Notes: a model not told the origin generated them from the letters alone. Positions 51,638 to 63,201 are shown, counted from the stretch's first letter. The stretch: DNA of 64,000 bases from Serpula lacrymans var. lacrymans S7.9 (GCF_000218685.1 NW_006763295.1:1472430-1536429), one strand, 5' to 3'. Translations and numbers: made by a program.

Positions 51638-52125
51638 CTAATCATTGAAGTGTGCCTTAACATTCTTGATTATAGCTTCCACCGTCAAGGGATTCCAGTG
51701 ATAGTCTCTGAATCCCACCTTTACTCGGCCCAATGAATCATTTCCGTCGTGGTGTCGATGGTACTCTTGAACCGGAAGCTCGCAAGGGTTTAGCCTTGAT
51801 TGCCCCCTATATTTCACAAATTTCTGCTCATTCATTCTACCCGTAGATGAAACTGTCAAGGATGACCCGATAATATCCAGGAAGAAGGATGTCTCAATGC
51901 CCGTATCATCAAATTGTGTCACGGTATATGCTACTACTTCATCAGCAATGTGACAAGTAACTTACCGGGTTCGCTTTGGAGTTCACTGTCATAGCTGACT
52001 CGATCCCATTTAGCGAAGCTGGTCTCAGTGTTTGGGCTGAAGAGAGTTTTAAGCCATTGGCTGTGGAAATGATTGTGCAGAGTGCCAGGAATATACAGAG
52101 CCGGCGATCCCCACCCGGATGACAT
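51638..52125 (-). CDS. two-exon ORFan, 150 residues
   Basis: Exons 51966-52125 and 51638-51930 join in phase (the Ala codon spans the junction) to give MSSGWGSPALYIPG onward to IIKNVKAHFND. The middle reads ETSFAKWDRVSYDSEL, DIIGSSLTVSSTGRMNE and KYRGQSRLNPCELPVQEY. The predicted intron is only 35 bp, shorter than others here, which is a weakness. Length, ATG start, splice borders and continuous sense through the join support a gene; no family is recognised. It lies in the gene-poor block. Confidence 0.55.
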
Positions 52126-54069
52126 GTAAATACGTCAAAGCTGCCACTGATCGATTTCTTGCTAACATGGTTTACCTACAGTATGTACTGTAGGAAACAA
52201 TATCGATGACGGGTTCCTCTCTCACAAAGTCCCATTGAATTCAAAGCCCTACCGGGACGATTTCAGAAATAAAGGGGGCAACTCACCTTGCTTTCTTACA
52301 AATCTGCGACGCCGTGCGCCATGTTGAACCAATGTGTACGGAGAACTATACCTTTAGGTTTACGTAATCGAAAGTCCTTATCATGTTGCATTTGCACATT
52401 TTCAGTTAAGAGCTTGTTAAACTATATTCAGCGTTGGGTATATATGCAAAACCTGAAGTAGGGGACGCTGTAACATAATATTGACAAGTAAATGTGTCAA
52501 AATCAAGAACAACTTCCACGATTAAAAGAGCAAGACTGAATACTTGTTCGGGAGTGATATCTAAAGGGAACTATCGCGATTCTGAAAATTACACATGAAA
52601 AAAAAAACTCGTATCTTTTGAGACGTTGGCAAGGTGGTGATCATTGCATTTTAAGTGTTTCAAAAGACTGACGAAGTTGAGTGATTCACTATTTCGGCAA
52701 AGAAAATTGGCAGTAGCCGCATCTCTAGCTCTGCCGAGGTGATTTGATATATTCATCGAAATCTGGCGTTCGAGCACAACATCGTAAAACGATGGCGCCT
52801 ATTTTGATAAGCGGCGGACATGCAGGAAGTTCGCGGAGTTGACTTCATCCTAGTACATTGAAGCTTGACCGAGAAATCCAGCCTTGTGCGAGGATATACA
52901 GTAGCAAGTGCGACAGACGAACGACTGGAGACGCAGGAAATGGGCCTGTTCTTCTCCTACACCATACTAGATGGTCCGCCAGGGCCATGTCAATAAAGTG
53001 TGAACACCGAGACCTTGAGTAAGGAGGAATCTTCTGAAGAATGCAAAATAGTGTTTTGCTTTCGAAGAGCGCATGTGGCGCTTCTAGAAAACGTCAACCG
53101 AAAAGCTAAGTTAAAAGCCTATTGCAAATACCAAAACGTATCAAGGACTGAAACCCACCTAACTTAAAACCAGCGGCACGTCTCCCCCGAATGCGCAGGT
53201 CTACAGTCGCGTTGACCCTCTTTATTCGAGCGAGCTAAGGCCATGGATTCAACGTCTGTAGTGGAATCATGACTATGTTGGTACTGAGGCGGAAACAGGA
53301 AATACGAAGGTTTTTCCCATTCAAACTCAGCAGGCATACAAGAAAATGGCAGTGTGGATAGGTCATTTGAGTGACAATAAGCTGCAGGTTGGTCCTTCCA
53401 GTGGTCAGCTTGATGAGATTGCATTAGCCATCGCCTCACAAGTATTTGAACTATCTAGATGGCTGAGACCATTGGCAAATCTAAACTCTTGGACGAGATC
53501 TGTTGTGAAGAAAAGAAGAATGTTGCCAGCTAGAGTACGATCAGATTTCCAGGCGAGGTGTATATGATGGATTGGCCTAGGAATGTAATTTTGGTGTATG
53601 CAATGGCTCCCTGTTCCAATACGGTCGGAATCGCAGTGATGTTAGTCTACATTGTGAAAGCAAGAAATGCGATTGAAACCGAAGTAAAGTGAATGGGATG
53701 ACATGACGGTAAGGAGCGAAGTACGTACGCCGCATACAAACTTCACCTAAACAGCCACGCAAACGATCTTCCGCCGGCTGACAGCAAAGCGAAATCCGTC
53801 TGTGAGGTAAATTACCGCCCTCTATCTTGCCCATCGTTATGAGTGCATCTTGTTTTCATAAAGTAAGCGTTCCCCGTGCAGAGAATATCATATCAGGCGA
53901 GTCATCTACAGTTTAAATGCTGTGAGATCTGTGCAGTTTCCACTGGTAAACAAGCGCTCATCCTGCAAATCATCCTTATAACAGGGTTTGAAGCGCTCTG
54001 GCCTATTATCTGCAGCCCTCATTGCCCAATGCAAACTTCCTCGTCACTGGGATAGCCCAATGTGATGCA

Positions 54070-54470
54070 CTATGCAATATTATGACCACAGTCAAAGGTC
54101 ATTGACCTGAAGGCGTGAGCTCCGTCCAGCATTTTCCATCCAGAAGTAATGACATAAACCTCTATGATGGTTGCAGTAATCGTACCATGGTCTAGGGCTT
54201 CTTCCATTCCCATGGTATGTACTGTGACAGAAGCCTGTAAACGCGGGTACGTGTCTGAAGTACATATGGGATGGAAGTGCTCCAGACCAAGGATACACAC
54301 ATCCCCATCATAGAAAATCGTGTAGACATCAGCATTCTGGCTCTTGAACAGAGCCAACGTCGTCCAAGCTCGACTCCTGGTGTAACGAAGCATGCCCTCT
54401 TGCTGAAGAGTAGTATCTAAAGAGTTGACCAGAAGACTCACCTTTTTTTCACCCGAGAAGAGGAATACAT
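54070..54470 (-). CDS. small ORFan with a relic copy nearby
   Basis: A short first exon from ATG at 54470 (MYSSSR) can splice by GT-AG in phase 0 to the exon starting at 54402: QEGMLRYTRSRAWTTLALF, then YTIFYDGDVCILGLEHF, HPICTSDTYPRLQASVTV, HTMGMEEALDHG and a C-terminal segment ending DCGHNIA with the stop at 54070-54072. About 116 residues. An alternative first exon in the frame ending SGEKK is also possible. Beta-rich pattern with conserved His and Cys; no family recognised. A diverged copy with a frame break is at 50211-50402. Confidence 0.5.
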
Positions 54471-55194
54471 GTCGCTTCAGGGGCCCTTCGTAGAAGGATT
54501 ACGGATGACCTCGCTGCTTTCTTGTCAAAATGCCAGTGGCGTCGATGAACCCTCCCCCAAGGCATGTAATATCGAACAACGATGATGGACAAAAAGCATG
54601 CCTGTTGAAATAAACGGTGGGTGATTTATAAAGTCAAGTGGATACGGCGCATTCAGCAAGGGGGAGTATCTGTTTTTATAGTTTAACCACTGTTATGGGG
54701 GCGAATGGGTAGTTTTCCAAACCTCAAAACGCTTTTTATATATTTCAGGTCCGAAAACATGGCCTGCAGTTGGTGGAGTGTCGTGAGTCAGATTTATTGC
54801 AGCTAGGGTTGTTTCATGCCCATGAGGAGTATTTGATGGACACATCCGCATAAAATTTTGCGGCGTGTTGATCGATGGCTCCAGAAAATCCGGTCGATGA
54901 ACGTATGTATGAGTTAAAACGCTTGACATATCGGTATGCGCATCTGAAGCTCTGTTTCATTCAGCGCAGACAGAATTTCTCCGACCCGCCCGTGGACGGC
55001 CACAATCGTATCTGCCGAACAGCTGACCGCCAAAAAGGATATCATAGGTCCCAACCGTCATGTCAACAAATTAAACATGAGTTTTCGAATCACAAGACGT
55101 ATAGTATTGCCTTCAACACGCTGCAATATTGCTCCCAGCCAACGTCCTGAAATGTATACGTCCACTACCGTCACGTTTCACATGACAGAACAAA

Positions 55195-55527
55195 TTGTTA
55201 TCTGAGCGAGATCATTTTCCCCTTCCGTCTCCTGTTGGCTTAGTGGTCGTGTCTTCGGACTTTCATCTTGGTGTTGATCGTGGTGCTTTCTTTACCGAAT
55301 TCCGGCACGCCACGATGCACAAGGGTTATCGCAAGATCAGTATGCCACCTCAAGAGAATTCTGGTCAAATCCTTTGTCCAGACGGGCCTGCGCACGCCAT
55401 ATAACATTTACGCCAAGTCTACGAAGTCACCAGCCCTGACATCCCTTCATTAACGCTAGAGTGGCCAGGGTTCCTATTGGATATAATTTTTTTGGGATTT
55501 CCTCCCACTTCTCTAGGAATGGTCTAG
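55195..55527 (+). pseudogene. possible ORF relic interrupted by one stop
   Basis: A plus-strand frame reads FHLGVDRGAFFTEFRHAT and KISMPPQENSGQILCPDG to a TAA at 55402-55404, then continues in the same frame as VYEVTSPDIPSLTLEWPG to a stop at 55525-55527. No ATG start and no recognised family, so this could be chance. Confidence 0.2.
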
Positions 55528-56798
55528 CGTCATCGATGAAATATCCTGATTTACCTGCGGCGAAATATCCACCAATTGGCTCAGTCACGCCTCCGTTATT
55601 TCGGAGAGAAGCTGGTAATTTACTATCACTCGTTAAGGATACTACTCTTTCACAGGTGGTGGCTTTCCCGATACTCCAAAATAGCCTCAGCTTCTATGTT
55701 CAGGTGAGACGCTGTTGTTGTATTAATTGTTCCCTGTGTGTAGGACTCATATGGGCTGGACTGGTCGCGGTAGGCTCATAACCGCAATTAAACCATTAGG
55801 GAAACCTTCTCAATCACCTGCTCAATGTTTCTGGGCGTTGGGCAAAGCGGAGATGAGCGGTAGTGCGAGTGTATAGCGCTGCTGCACTTTCAGAATTTTC
55901 TAAGGCCCTTTGAGGTGAGTTACGCAAATCATGGTCCGAAACGTGAGCCCAGTACAGAGCGTATGATCTACGACACGGCTGCGCACACTATCAATCGCAA
56001 TTGGACTTCGTGATTATCAGGTGCAGTTTCCAGTACATGCTTTGCGGCCCGAGACCACCAAAAACGAATTCTTAATGAACGGATGGAGAGAGAGCACCGC
56101 GAACTTGATGTACGAGCTACTCGGGTGGTCCTGTCACCACCACGCTGAGATGCTTGCAGGAGCTTGGAGTTTATGGTTTCATAATGCGCAGTATAAACTT
56201 GTTATCAAGGAATTCGGTTCTCGATGCTCATAATTCATAAGCACTACATCGGATGGGAGGCGCCATAGCCTCTACCAGTAACACCAACAACGCATGTTTG
56301 TCATTTATCCCTACCGTGTATGGCATTTATATTCCCAACCAGCTGATACTTGACCCACAGATTCCCTGAATAATTACTCTTTCAACGCTAAGGGTTCTGG
56401 TTGAATTAGGAAGCTGATACAAGGCTGGCAAACCGTCAGTGCCGTTACTGCGTTGTTGTCTATATATGTGCAAATACACCGCATTAATCATTTTCGCACT
56501 CTTCAAGTTTCAACCAAGCTTAAAGGGGTCTTCAAATACAGTATACCTGTGAGTAAACCCTGGTCGCTAATAGTATTTTAACTTGGTACGTCAGGGTTTT
56601 GGAAGTGGAGAAATGGTGTTTTTATGATAAAAATGGAGGTCTAAGAATTAATTACTTCGATCATGGGGTAAAGTTACGAAAATTTTACAAATCGTCCTCG
56701 GGTGATGGAGAGGAGATTATGCGCTTTAAAGTTGTGGCCAATTTAGACATTGAATTACTACGAAATTCTAGGTTAGCTATCTCACAACCATCTTAGAC

Positions 56799-57407
56799 AT
56801 GGCAATACACCAAATAACTCTAATATCTTCCACGAAACGGATAAGGCTCGTACCACCTGACAGCGCTGACGACGAAGCCGTGTCCATCCTTCGCTCGCAT
56901 CCTTTAACACTTCGTTACCTGCGTTTCCTCCCCACGAACTTCTCTTTAGAGGATGCTCGCAAAAGGCGAGACGAATACGAAAAAGATAGCTGTGCTATCA
57001 ACTTTCATATCCACACTGTCGAAAACGATACCACCTCAAAATTTGTGGGAACATGTTCGTTGAAGGAAATCGATGTGCTCAACGATGCATGCAGTATTGG
57101 AATACTGGTCTCGCCAGAATATCACCGCGGAGGCTTGGCTACGGACGCCTTGTACACGTTGCTCACATTTGCCTTCGAAAACCAAAGTTTACATCGCGTG
57201 ACATTTGACACCGGAGTGGATAACATAGCCATGCGAGGTTGGGTAGAGAACGTTGTAGGAAGCAAAGAAGAATTTAGATGGCGTGAGCGCTGGAAAGATG
57301 GACCTGGACAATATGTTGACGTGGTGGGTTACAGTATACTGGAGCACGAGTGGAGGGGATCCGTAAAATCAAAGCTCGAACAAAGACTAGCATTGAAAGC
57401 ATATTAA
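56799..57407 (+). CDS. GNAT family N-acetyltransferase (RimJ/RimL-like)
   Basis: A single-exon gene of 202 residues starting MAIHQITLISSTKRIRLVPP and ending LEQRLALKAY. After an N-terminal strand and helix (RLVPPDSADDEAVSILRSHP) come KFVGTCSLKEIDVLND and the acetyl-CoA loop in VSPEYHRGGLATDALYTLL, which contains the R-G-G-x-A/G signature. HRVTFDTGVDNIAMRGWVE is the usual motif following in acetyltransf_3 members that modify amino acids, small molecules or protein N-termini. The lack of introns contrasts with its neighbours. Convergent with the FKBP gene about 100 bp away. Unrelated in detail to the GNAT at 25 kb. Confidence 0.88.
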   Translation: MAIHQITLISSTKRIRLVPPDSADDEAVSILRSHPLTLRYLRFLPTNFSLEDARKRRDEYEKDSCAINFHIHTVENDTTSKFVGTCSLKEIDVLNDACSIGILVSPEYHRGGLATDALYTLLTFAFENQSLHRVTFDTGVDNIAMRGWVENVVGSKEEFRWRERWKDGPGQYVDVVGYSILEHEWRGSVKSKLEQRLALKAY

Positions 57408-57511
57408 ACCATGTACGCTCATAACTCATACTTTACTTATAAATCTGCAAACCCATTCCTGAACGTAGAGTTTTATGTATCATGAATGTATAGATGATGA
57501 ACTACATTGCC

Positions 57512-59039
57512 TTATTTGAGCTCGAGAAGTTTGACCTCTGGAAAACGTTAGAATGGCTATGGTACAATAGCGGAAACCACTCACCGAAGACCAAAGTCGA
57601 GTTGGCAGGGATTTTGTCGATCTTCTGGCTACCATAAGCCAGTTTTGCTGGGATAGTCAATTCACGTTCACCACCGACTTGCATACCGGCAATACCAATA
57701 TCCCAGCCTGACAAAAACGAATTGTTAGAAATTAAACTTGCATCACGTGAAAGGTAAAACTCACCTTTGATAACCTCTCCCTTCCCTAACCTGAAAGAAA
57801 ACTATGCACATTTTAGCATCAAAATATTTCAAGAGAAGACCACAAAAGCTTACTGGTTTTCCTTTCACGTTTTTGTCAAAAATAGTTCCGTTCGTGAGCT
57901 TACCAATGTATCTCATGCCAACCCGGTCATTATTCTTAGCAGCTTTGCCCGTGCCCACTTTTACATCCCTGAACTTGAGACCACCCGCGAGCGTTTGCGT
58001 AGTGCCTGCTGCTTTCTGACCCTCCTTTTCCTTCTTCTCACTTTTTTCTTCTTTCTTAGATTTATCCTTCTGTTTTTTCTCCACCTTTTCATCTTCATCA
58101 GGAGCCCCTGCTGCAACAGCCTTGCCATCATCAGCCTTCAATTTCTTATTCAGCTTCTTTTTCTGCGCCTTCGATAACTTCTCTTCTTCCGGCTTTGCAT
58201 CGGTGTCCATTGCTTCAGGTTCCCGGGGGCGCTTCAAAGATTTGGGCACATCGTCCTCCGACAATTCTTCGAACCGACTTTGGTGAGGGGGAAGGGTCAA
58301 CAGCAATATATGAAACATAACACTCTAAAACGTGCTCACTCTGCATCATCTTCCAAGTCCAAATCATCGGCTTCCGCTTCTACGTCAGAGCTTACATCCT
58401 CGAGGTTGAACGCGCCTTCATCATCAGAGTCAGACTCATCTCCAAAAGGTGCTTCATCTGGGGGCATTTGATCTAAATCCACAAGTACGTCAGCGTCGTA
58501 CTTCATAGATTCGTTAACGAGAAGAAGTCACCAATGTAGTTGCCGGTGAGGTAAATAGTGCTGAAAATATTTGAATTTACTATATTCGCGAATTTAAAGT
58601 GCCAATGTGAACCCTTACTTTTTTCCCACTACCTCGAAAACATACTCCTCATCTCGTTCCAAAATGATATCCACGGCTGATTGCTCGATCTTTGAAAAGA
58701 TTATATAGAATTCTGATATCGAAGAGACTTGATGTTGATCGCACCTTTCCAGCAGTCAACGAGCAGAGAATGGTCGTACTCTGCGGTGGCGCGTCTTCCT
58801 CGTCATCGTCATCGTCCAAAGCAATAGGAGTATTGTAAACCAGCTTGATGGAGGTTCTGCCAGTCCCGTCAGCCAATTCTGCTCCAAGAGCCGCGTTCGT
58901 GATTCGAAGGTCGCTCTGAGGAACGACGAGCTGTTTTTTACCAGACTCTAAGATAACACTCCTACAAGAGAAAAGTCAGTATTGCAGTCACCACCGTCCT
59001 AAAATACTACACGCACCATACAGCGATTGCGACAGCCAT
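57512..59039 (-). CDS. FPR3: nucleoplasmin-like FKBP-type peptidyl-prolyl isomerase (Fpr3/Fpr4 type)
   Basis: A multi-exon gene beginning [20 protein letters not shown], the nucleoplasmin-like N-terminal domain of fungal nuclear FKBPs ([31 protein letters not shown]). Acidic tracts follow ([19 protein letters not shown]), then a Lys/Glu-rich linker ([27 protein letters not shown]). The FKBP domain closes the protein: [38 protein letters not shown], then [20 protein letters not shown] and [19 protein letters not shown], ending EVKLLELK with stop at 57512-57514. Tyr, Phe, Asp and the central Trp of the active site are visible. Yeast Fpr3/Fpr4 are nucleolar histone chaperones and prolyl isomerases of histone H3; either name could apply. 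Confidence 0.92.
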
Positions 59040-59198
59040 TACAATGCTTTTTTTTTTTTTGGTTGAACGCGGAATACCCAAAATTTTTAGTTTGGCAAGA
59101 ACGCGCTTACCAAAAAGAAACGCGCGACGTCCAGATTTGTACGCTACTTTATTTTGAACTCCGCTATAATCCCTTTAGCGTACTCGTCCCTCATCACA
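59040..59198. promoter_or_regulatory. short bidirectional promoter with poly-T tract
   Basis: Only 159 bp separate the divergent starts of the nucleoplasmin-like FKBP gene and ARPC4. It includes an uninterrupted T-run at 59047-59060, a nucleosome-disfavouring element typical of shared fungal promoters. Confidence 0.55.
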
Positions 59199-60036
59199 AT
59201 GGTGAGCTACATAACATAGATCCAGATCCAAAGCATTTATTTTGTTGCAGTCCAATGTCCTGAGGCCCTATCTTGCAGCAGTCAGGTCTACTCTTACTGC
59301 TGCACTTACTTTAGAGAATTTCTCGTCTCAGGTGAGGAATATCATCCGATCACTCGAGCAACTGCGATTTAACCATAGACAGGTCGTTGAAAGGCACAAT
59401 AAACCAGAAGTTGAGGCCAGGTCTGCTATCTACCTGTAATCGTATGTTAATTCGCTAACTCTTCTTCCAACGATCAGGGGATCGAAGGAAGTGTTACTCA
59501 ACCCTCTGACTATCTCTCGAAACGAGAATGAACGTGTCCTCATTGAGCCCTCAGTGAATTCGATACGTATGAGCATAAAGATAAAGCAAGCGGATGAGAT
59601 CGAGCGCATTCTTTGTCACAAGTTTACACGATTCATGATGCAGAGAGCAGAGAGTTTCGTGGTGCTGCGGAGAAAGCCGGTCCCAGTGAGTAGTAACTAA
59701 TCCGTGCAAATGATAATCTCATCGACTTCTACCAGGGATATGATATTTCCTTCCTTATCACGCACGTTCACGCGGAAACTATGTTAAAGCACAAAATTGT
59801 GGATTTTATCATTCAGTTGCGTATCTCCCATTTTGCCTATCACTTTTGTTACTTAGCACCTCCTTTTCCCCAGATTTATGGAAGAAGTAGACAGGGAAAT
59901 TAGCGAAATGAAGCTCAGCCTCAATGCGCGAGCACGTATAGTCGCGGAATCATACCTCAGTGCTGTGAGCTTTCCTCTTTTTCCATGCTCTGACGATCTC
60001 CTGTACTAATGATCACTGATACAGTTTAATGCATGA
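59199..60036 (+). CDS. ARPC4: Arp2/3 complex subunit 4 (p20-Arc)
   Basis: A multi-exon gene whose first exon is only the ATG codon (59199-59201), spliced to [20 protein letters not shown]. Next come [99 protein letters not shown], then [20 protein letters not shown] and [18 protein letters not shown] with the stop at 60034-60036. Sequence and length (about 168 residues) match ARPC4 closely. It holds the Arp2/3 complex core together and drives branched actin nucleation, in fungi at endocytic actin patches. Confidence 0.96.
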
Positions 60037-61563
60037 ACTCGTGTTGGAGGTCCGTTCCGTATATCTCCATCCTACAGCGTCATTTGATCACCCCGGATCC
60101 CTCTTGCCGAGGTACACTCGACCCAATCTGTGTTGCACAGAGCTTGGAGCTTTGTGTTGTTGAGCTCCGGTGTATATATCTATTGTACGTTCATAAAATT
60201 CTCATTTGTACAATCCTTCTGTTTGCCACGACGCCATCGGAGATGCCTTCAGTTCATGGACCTACGTCAAGTGATATCATCACCATCTCTGTCATTGGGA
60301 TTGCGCTAACTTCTCTTGAACCCATTTAACCGGAGTAAGGGGTGTTGTTATCTTATAAGGCACGCGATCAGTATTCTCCAAGCTCATTATAAGGCGTTCA
60401 TCAAGCTAATCCAAATAAAGAACATGTACAGTTTTGATTCCTCTGGTCCATCAGGCTCGATGGATGTCTGCACAAAGGATGCAATATAAGCTCAAAGACT
60501 AAGCATCCGACGCCATCGAATATGCATTTACGCACGTAGGTAGATCAATCCGTTTCGGAAATAGGCGTATCCTCGAGAACTGGCGCCATGCAGATGATAT
60601 AGATATCTCATCATCCTCACAAAGGAACTTTTATATAGGTCCGATAGGTCGACACAACTATCACAATGATCCGATCCGTTGAATACGAACACGGGGAATC
60701 AGGAGCAGTACTGTTGTCTGAACTAATGTGATAATGGTAAGCTTTTGGTTCAATGTTGCGTCCTCATTATAAACCACGTTTTCTGCAATGTGGAGAAGTA
60801 AACACGAGGTCTTCTGTTTACTTTTCTGTTTCGCCCTTTAATTCGACAGCATTATCCTTAGATAAGTGACTCGAGCGGACCGCGATTCCAACGTTATCAT
60901 CTTCATCGAGCTGGTCAGCGCTGGTCCAAAAGAAGTAACTCTGATAGATCGAGGATATCACAGCCTTTCAGTTGTGTCTCGGGTTGCACAATGGTCATGG
61001 ATATTCAGACAAGTTAGCTGTCACGATGCTTGCAATGTGTTGAGTGGTCTGTCCTCGTTTCCAACACAACCAAGATGTGGATGGTGTAAAGATAGAACGT
61101 CGAAGTTCCCCGGTATGAATCATAATTTAATGTATGGTAACAAAAAAACCGGTGTACTGTCACGAAATATCGGGAACAATGATGCATCCTGGTTATCTCT
61201 GGAGCGATGGCTATGTGTTTGAATGTGGAAAGCTGAAAGTTGACCTATGATTAGGTACCATTGACAGTGTATGTGAGAGTCCGAGGAGAAAATGTATTGC
61301 TTTATGAATGATGGAGAAATCTAAAATGGCGATAAAGTTCAATAACCTGTGTGAGCGTCCACGCGCAAAACGATAACCAGTTCGGTGACCCGAGTACTCA
61401 GTAGCAAGAGTTGACTTGACTTCAAAACAACCCCCTAGTCAAGCCCCTTTACTGAATAATCTGGCCTTCATGCAATTTAGAAGTTTGTCAGCTCCCCCCA
61501 AAAATCTTGAAACTTTCGCCTGACTCCAAAGGTCAAAGGCACATATGGCATATCAAGTTGACT
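60037..61563. other. 1.5 kb intergenic, no gene recognised
   Basis: Between ARPC4 (+) and the stop of the Ser/Pro-rich gene (-). Plus-strand frames at 60033-60329 and 60866-61222 are the longest but lack splice structure or motifs; the second starts with GTG. Nothing else seen. Confidence 0.4.
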
Positions 61564-63201
61564 TTAATGCCACGTGCCCATTGCGGTGTTCCTATCTTGA
61601 TGAACTCCCCAGGTATTTTGATCTGTCTGTGCTTGCATCCCTGCCACCCGGAGCTTACTCCCTGATCCTGTCAAATGATACTTTGTGTCTGTGGGCACTA
61701 TCCCATTGTTTGCTAACCTTCCCTCTGAGTCATGGGCTCTTCTTTCAGCCTCATCCGCCCGTTTTTCCGCATCTTGTTTCTCGGAGATGAGCTTGTAAAT
61801 CACCTGCTCCAACTCTTGGATACGTGTACCGGCAGAGGAAGTGAGAGGAGCAAGTAGTCGGGTCCCGGGAGTGGATATTAGATTGGAGGGAAGAGGAAAG
61901 TAGATGGAGTTCGAAGGGGAAGATGAAAGTGATGTGGTACGTAGCGCACTAGTGCAATGGGGTCCATGGGCAGAAAAATTAGGGTCTTCCTCGCGAAAAT
62001 ACAATCCAAGAGCATTGGTGTTTACAGCGTCGCGTCCCGGAGGGATGCCCTTGGCATTATCAACACCTGCACCGTATACAGCGCGAAGAAGCTCCTTCGC
62101 GGCGTTCTCATGTGTATCGTGTTCGGGGGTAGATACAGCTGACCTAGCAAGATCATGCTCGCATGCAGCAAGGAGAAGCATCGCGGGACGAAGGCTACTT
62201 TCAGTGTTTCCGTCCGCTCTATTAGCTTCTATTAATGCCTTCACTATTGACCTCGCAGCACGGGATCTACCCGTCCGCCTGTAGCAAGCTCCTACAAGAA
62301 AATAAGCACCCGGGTCAGCGTGCGTAACACTGAGAAGAATAAGTGGGACAGTTGGATCGTCGGGAAGAGTACGAAGAGGATACGTAAGAGGAACTCCATG
62401 ATAAATAAGATGCAGTTCTGGCGATGAAGATTGAATTACGGAGGAATCAGGGGAAGTGTCAGAAGTTAGGGGGCCATGCGATGCGATGTCTGGGACCGGA
62501 TGAGTAGGTTTATGTGAGGGAGGCGTAGCGGGAGGAAGGGAACAAGGGAATGGCAGAGATGAAACTGGAGTAGGTGGAAATGCTGATAAATATGACATGC
62601 CGTACCCTTCGGTTGATTGAGAATGCTGGTGAGTTGAAATCTGAGCAGATTTGAGCGCTTCCAATAAAGAAGCTATGCTCTCTGGAGTTATCGAATCCAG
62701 CGTAGTAACAGGAAACATTGCTGACGAGGTGGGAAGACGAAGACCATCAATACCTTTGCTTACATTGGTATTGGTAGATAGAGAAGACGAGCACGATGCG
62801 GGTATATGCGCGCCGTTCGTCTTCCTTTTTGTGTATTCTTGTCGTTTTGCTGCAGAATCGAACTTGTATTGGGCAGCAGACGACTCTGTGCACTGGATAG
62901 ACGCGTTTGCCTGTTGCTGTTGCTGCAGGCGACGCACTTTCTTACGCCGTGAATTACTGCTTGGACCACTAGGCAGAGCTCGGTCGTAAGTGTGATTGGG
63001 TTGCAATTCGCGTTTATACTGTGATTGGCGACTGCTGTACATTACGTTTTGGGAAGACGAGCACCATTTACGCTTTCCCGTTACCCGTCCCTCGCTGTCT
63101 ATAGGGGAAACGGCGGTGCATGCCCCTGATGGAGGGGCAGATGCGCAAGACGCGTTGAAGGAGTCAAAGGCATCTAACGCAAGACCAAGACCGATATTCA
63201 T
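61564..63201 (-). CDS. single-exon Ser/Pro-rich protein with C-terminal coiled coil, unknown
   Basis: An uninterrupted frame of 545 codons, unusual in this intron-rich window, starting MNIGLGLALDAFDSFNASC. There is an early basic patch with a Gln run (RRKKVRRLQQQQQ), then a helical pattern TPESIASLLEALKSAQ and a long Ser/Pro/Thr region. A more ordered segment follows: VPLILLSVTHADPGAYFLVG, CYRRTGRSRAARSIVKALIE, MLLLAACEHDLARS and AAKELLRAVYGAGVDN, a helix series that looks TPR-like. The end holds a short coiled coil (LEQVIYKLISEKQDAEKRAD, EAERRAHDSEGR). The function is not known; a regulatory nuclear protein is plausible from the composition. Confidence 0.75.
   Translation of the reverse strand: MNIGLGLALDAFDSFNASCASAPPSGACTAVSPIDSEGRVTGKRKWCSSSQNVMYSSRQSQYKRELQPNHTYDRALPSGPSSNSRRKKVRRLQQQQQANASIQCTESSAAQYKFDSAAKRQEYTKRKTNGAHIPASCSSSLSTNTNVSKGIDGLRLPTSSAMFPVTTLDSITPESIASLLEALKSAQISTHQHSQSTEGYGMSYLSAFPPTPVSSLPFPCSLPPATPPSHKPTHPVPDIASHGPLTSDTSPDSSVIQSSSPELHLIYHGVPLTYPLRTLPDDPTVPLILLSVTHADPGAYFLVGACYRRTGRSRAARSIVKALIEANRADGNTESSLRPAMLLLAACEHDLARSAVSTPEHDTHENAAKELLRAVYGAGVDNAKGIPPGRDAVNTNALGLYFREEDPNFSAHGPHCTSALRTTSLSSSPSNSIYFPLPSNLISTPGTRLLAPLTSSAGTRIQELEQVIYKLISEKQDAEKRADEAERRAHDSEGRLANNGIVPTDTKYHLTGSGSKLRVAGMQAQTDQNTWGVHQDRNTAMGTWH

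Larger units (their letters stand above)
48483..56798. other. 8.3 kb gene-poor accessory block
   Basis: No recognisable housekeeping gene in about 8.3 kb, although the rest of the window averages a gene every 2 kb. It contains the small ORFs and relics listed separately (49485-50107, 50211-50402, 51638-52125, 54070-54470, 55195-55527). The remaining stretches, for example 48.5-49.4, 52.2-54.0 and 55.8-56.8 kb, show only short overlapping frames in all phases. I saw no terminal repeats, transposase, reverse transcriptase or integrase motif, but a decayed element cannot be excluded. Confidence 0.55.

Noticed and set aside
48483..56798. Retrotransposon or DNA transposon
   Set aside because: No reverse transcriptase, integrase, transposase or terminal repeats could be read by eye; only gene-poor sequence is shown.
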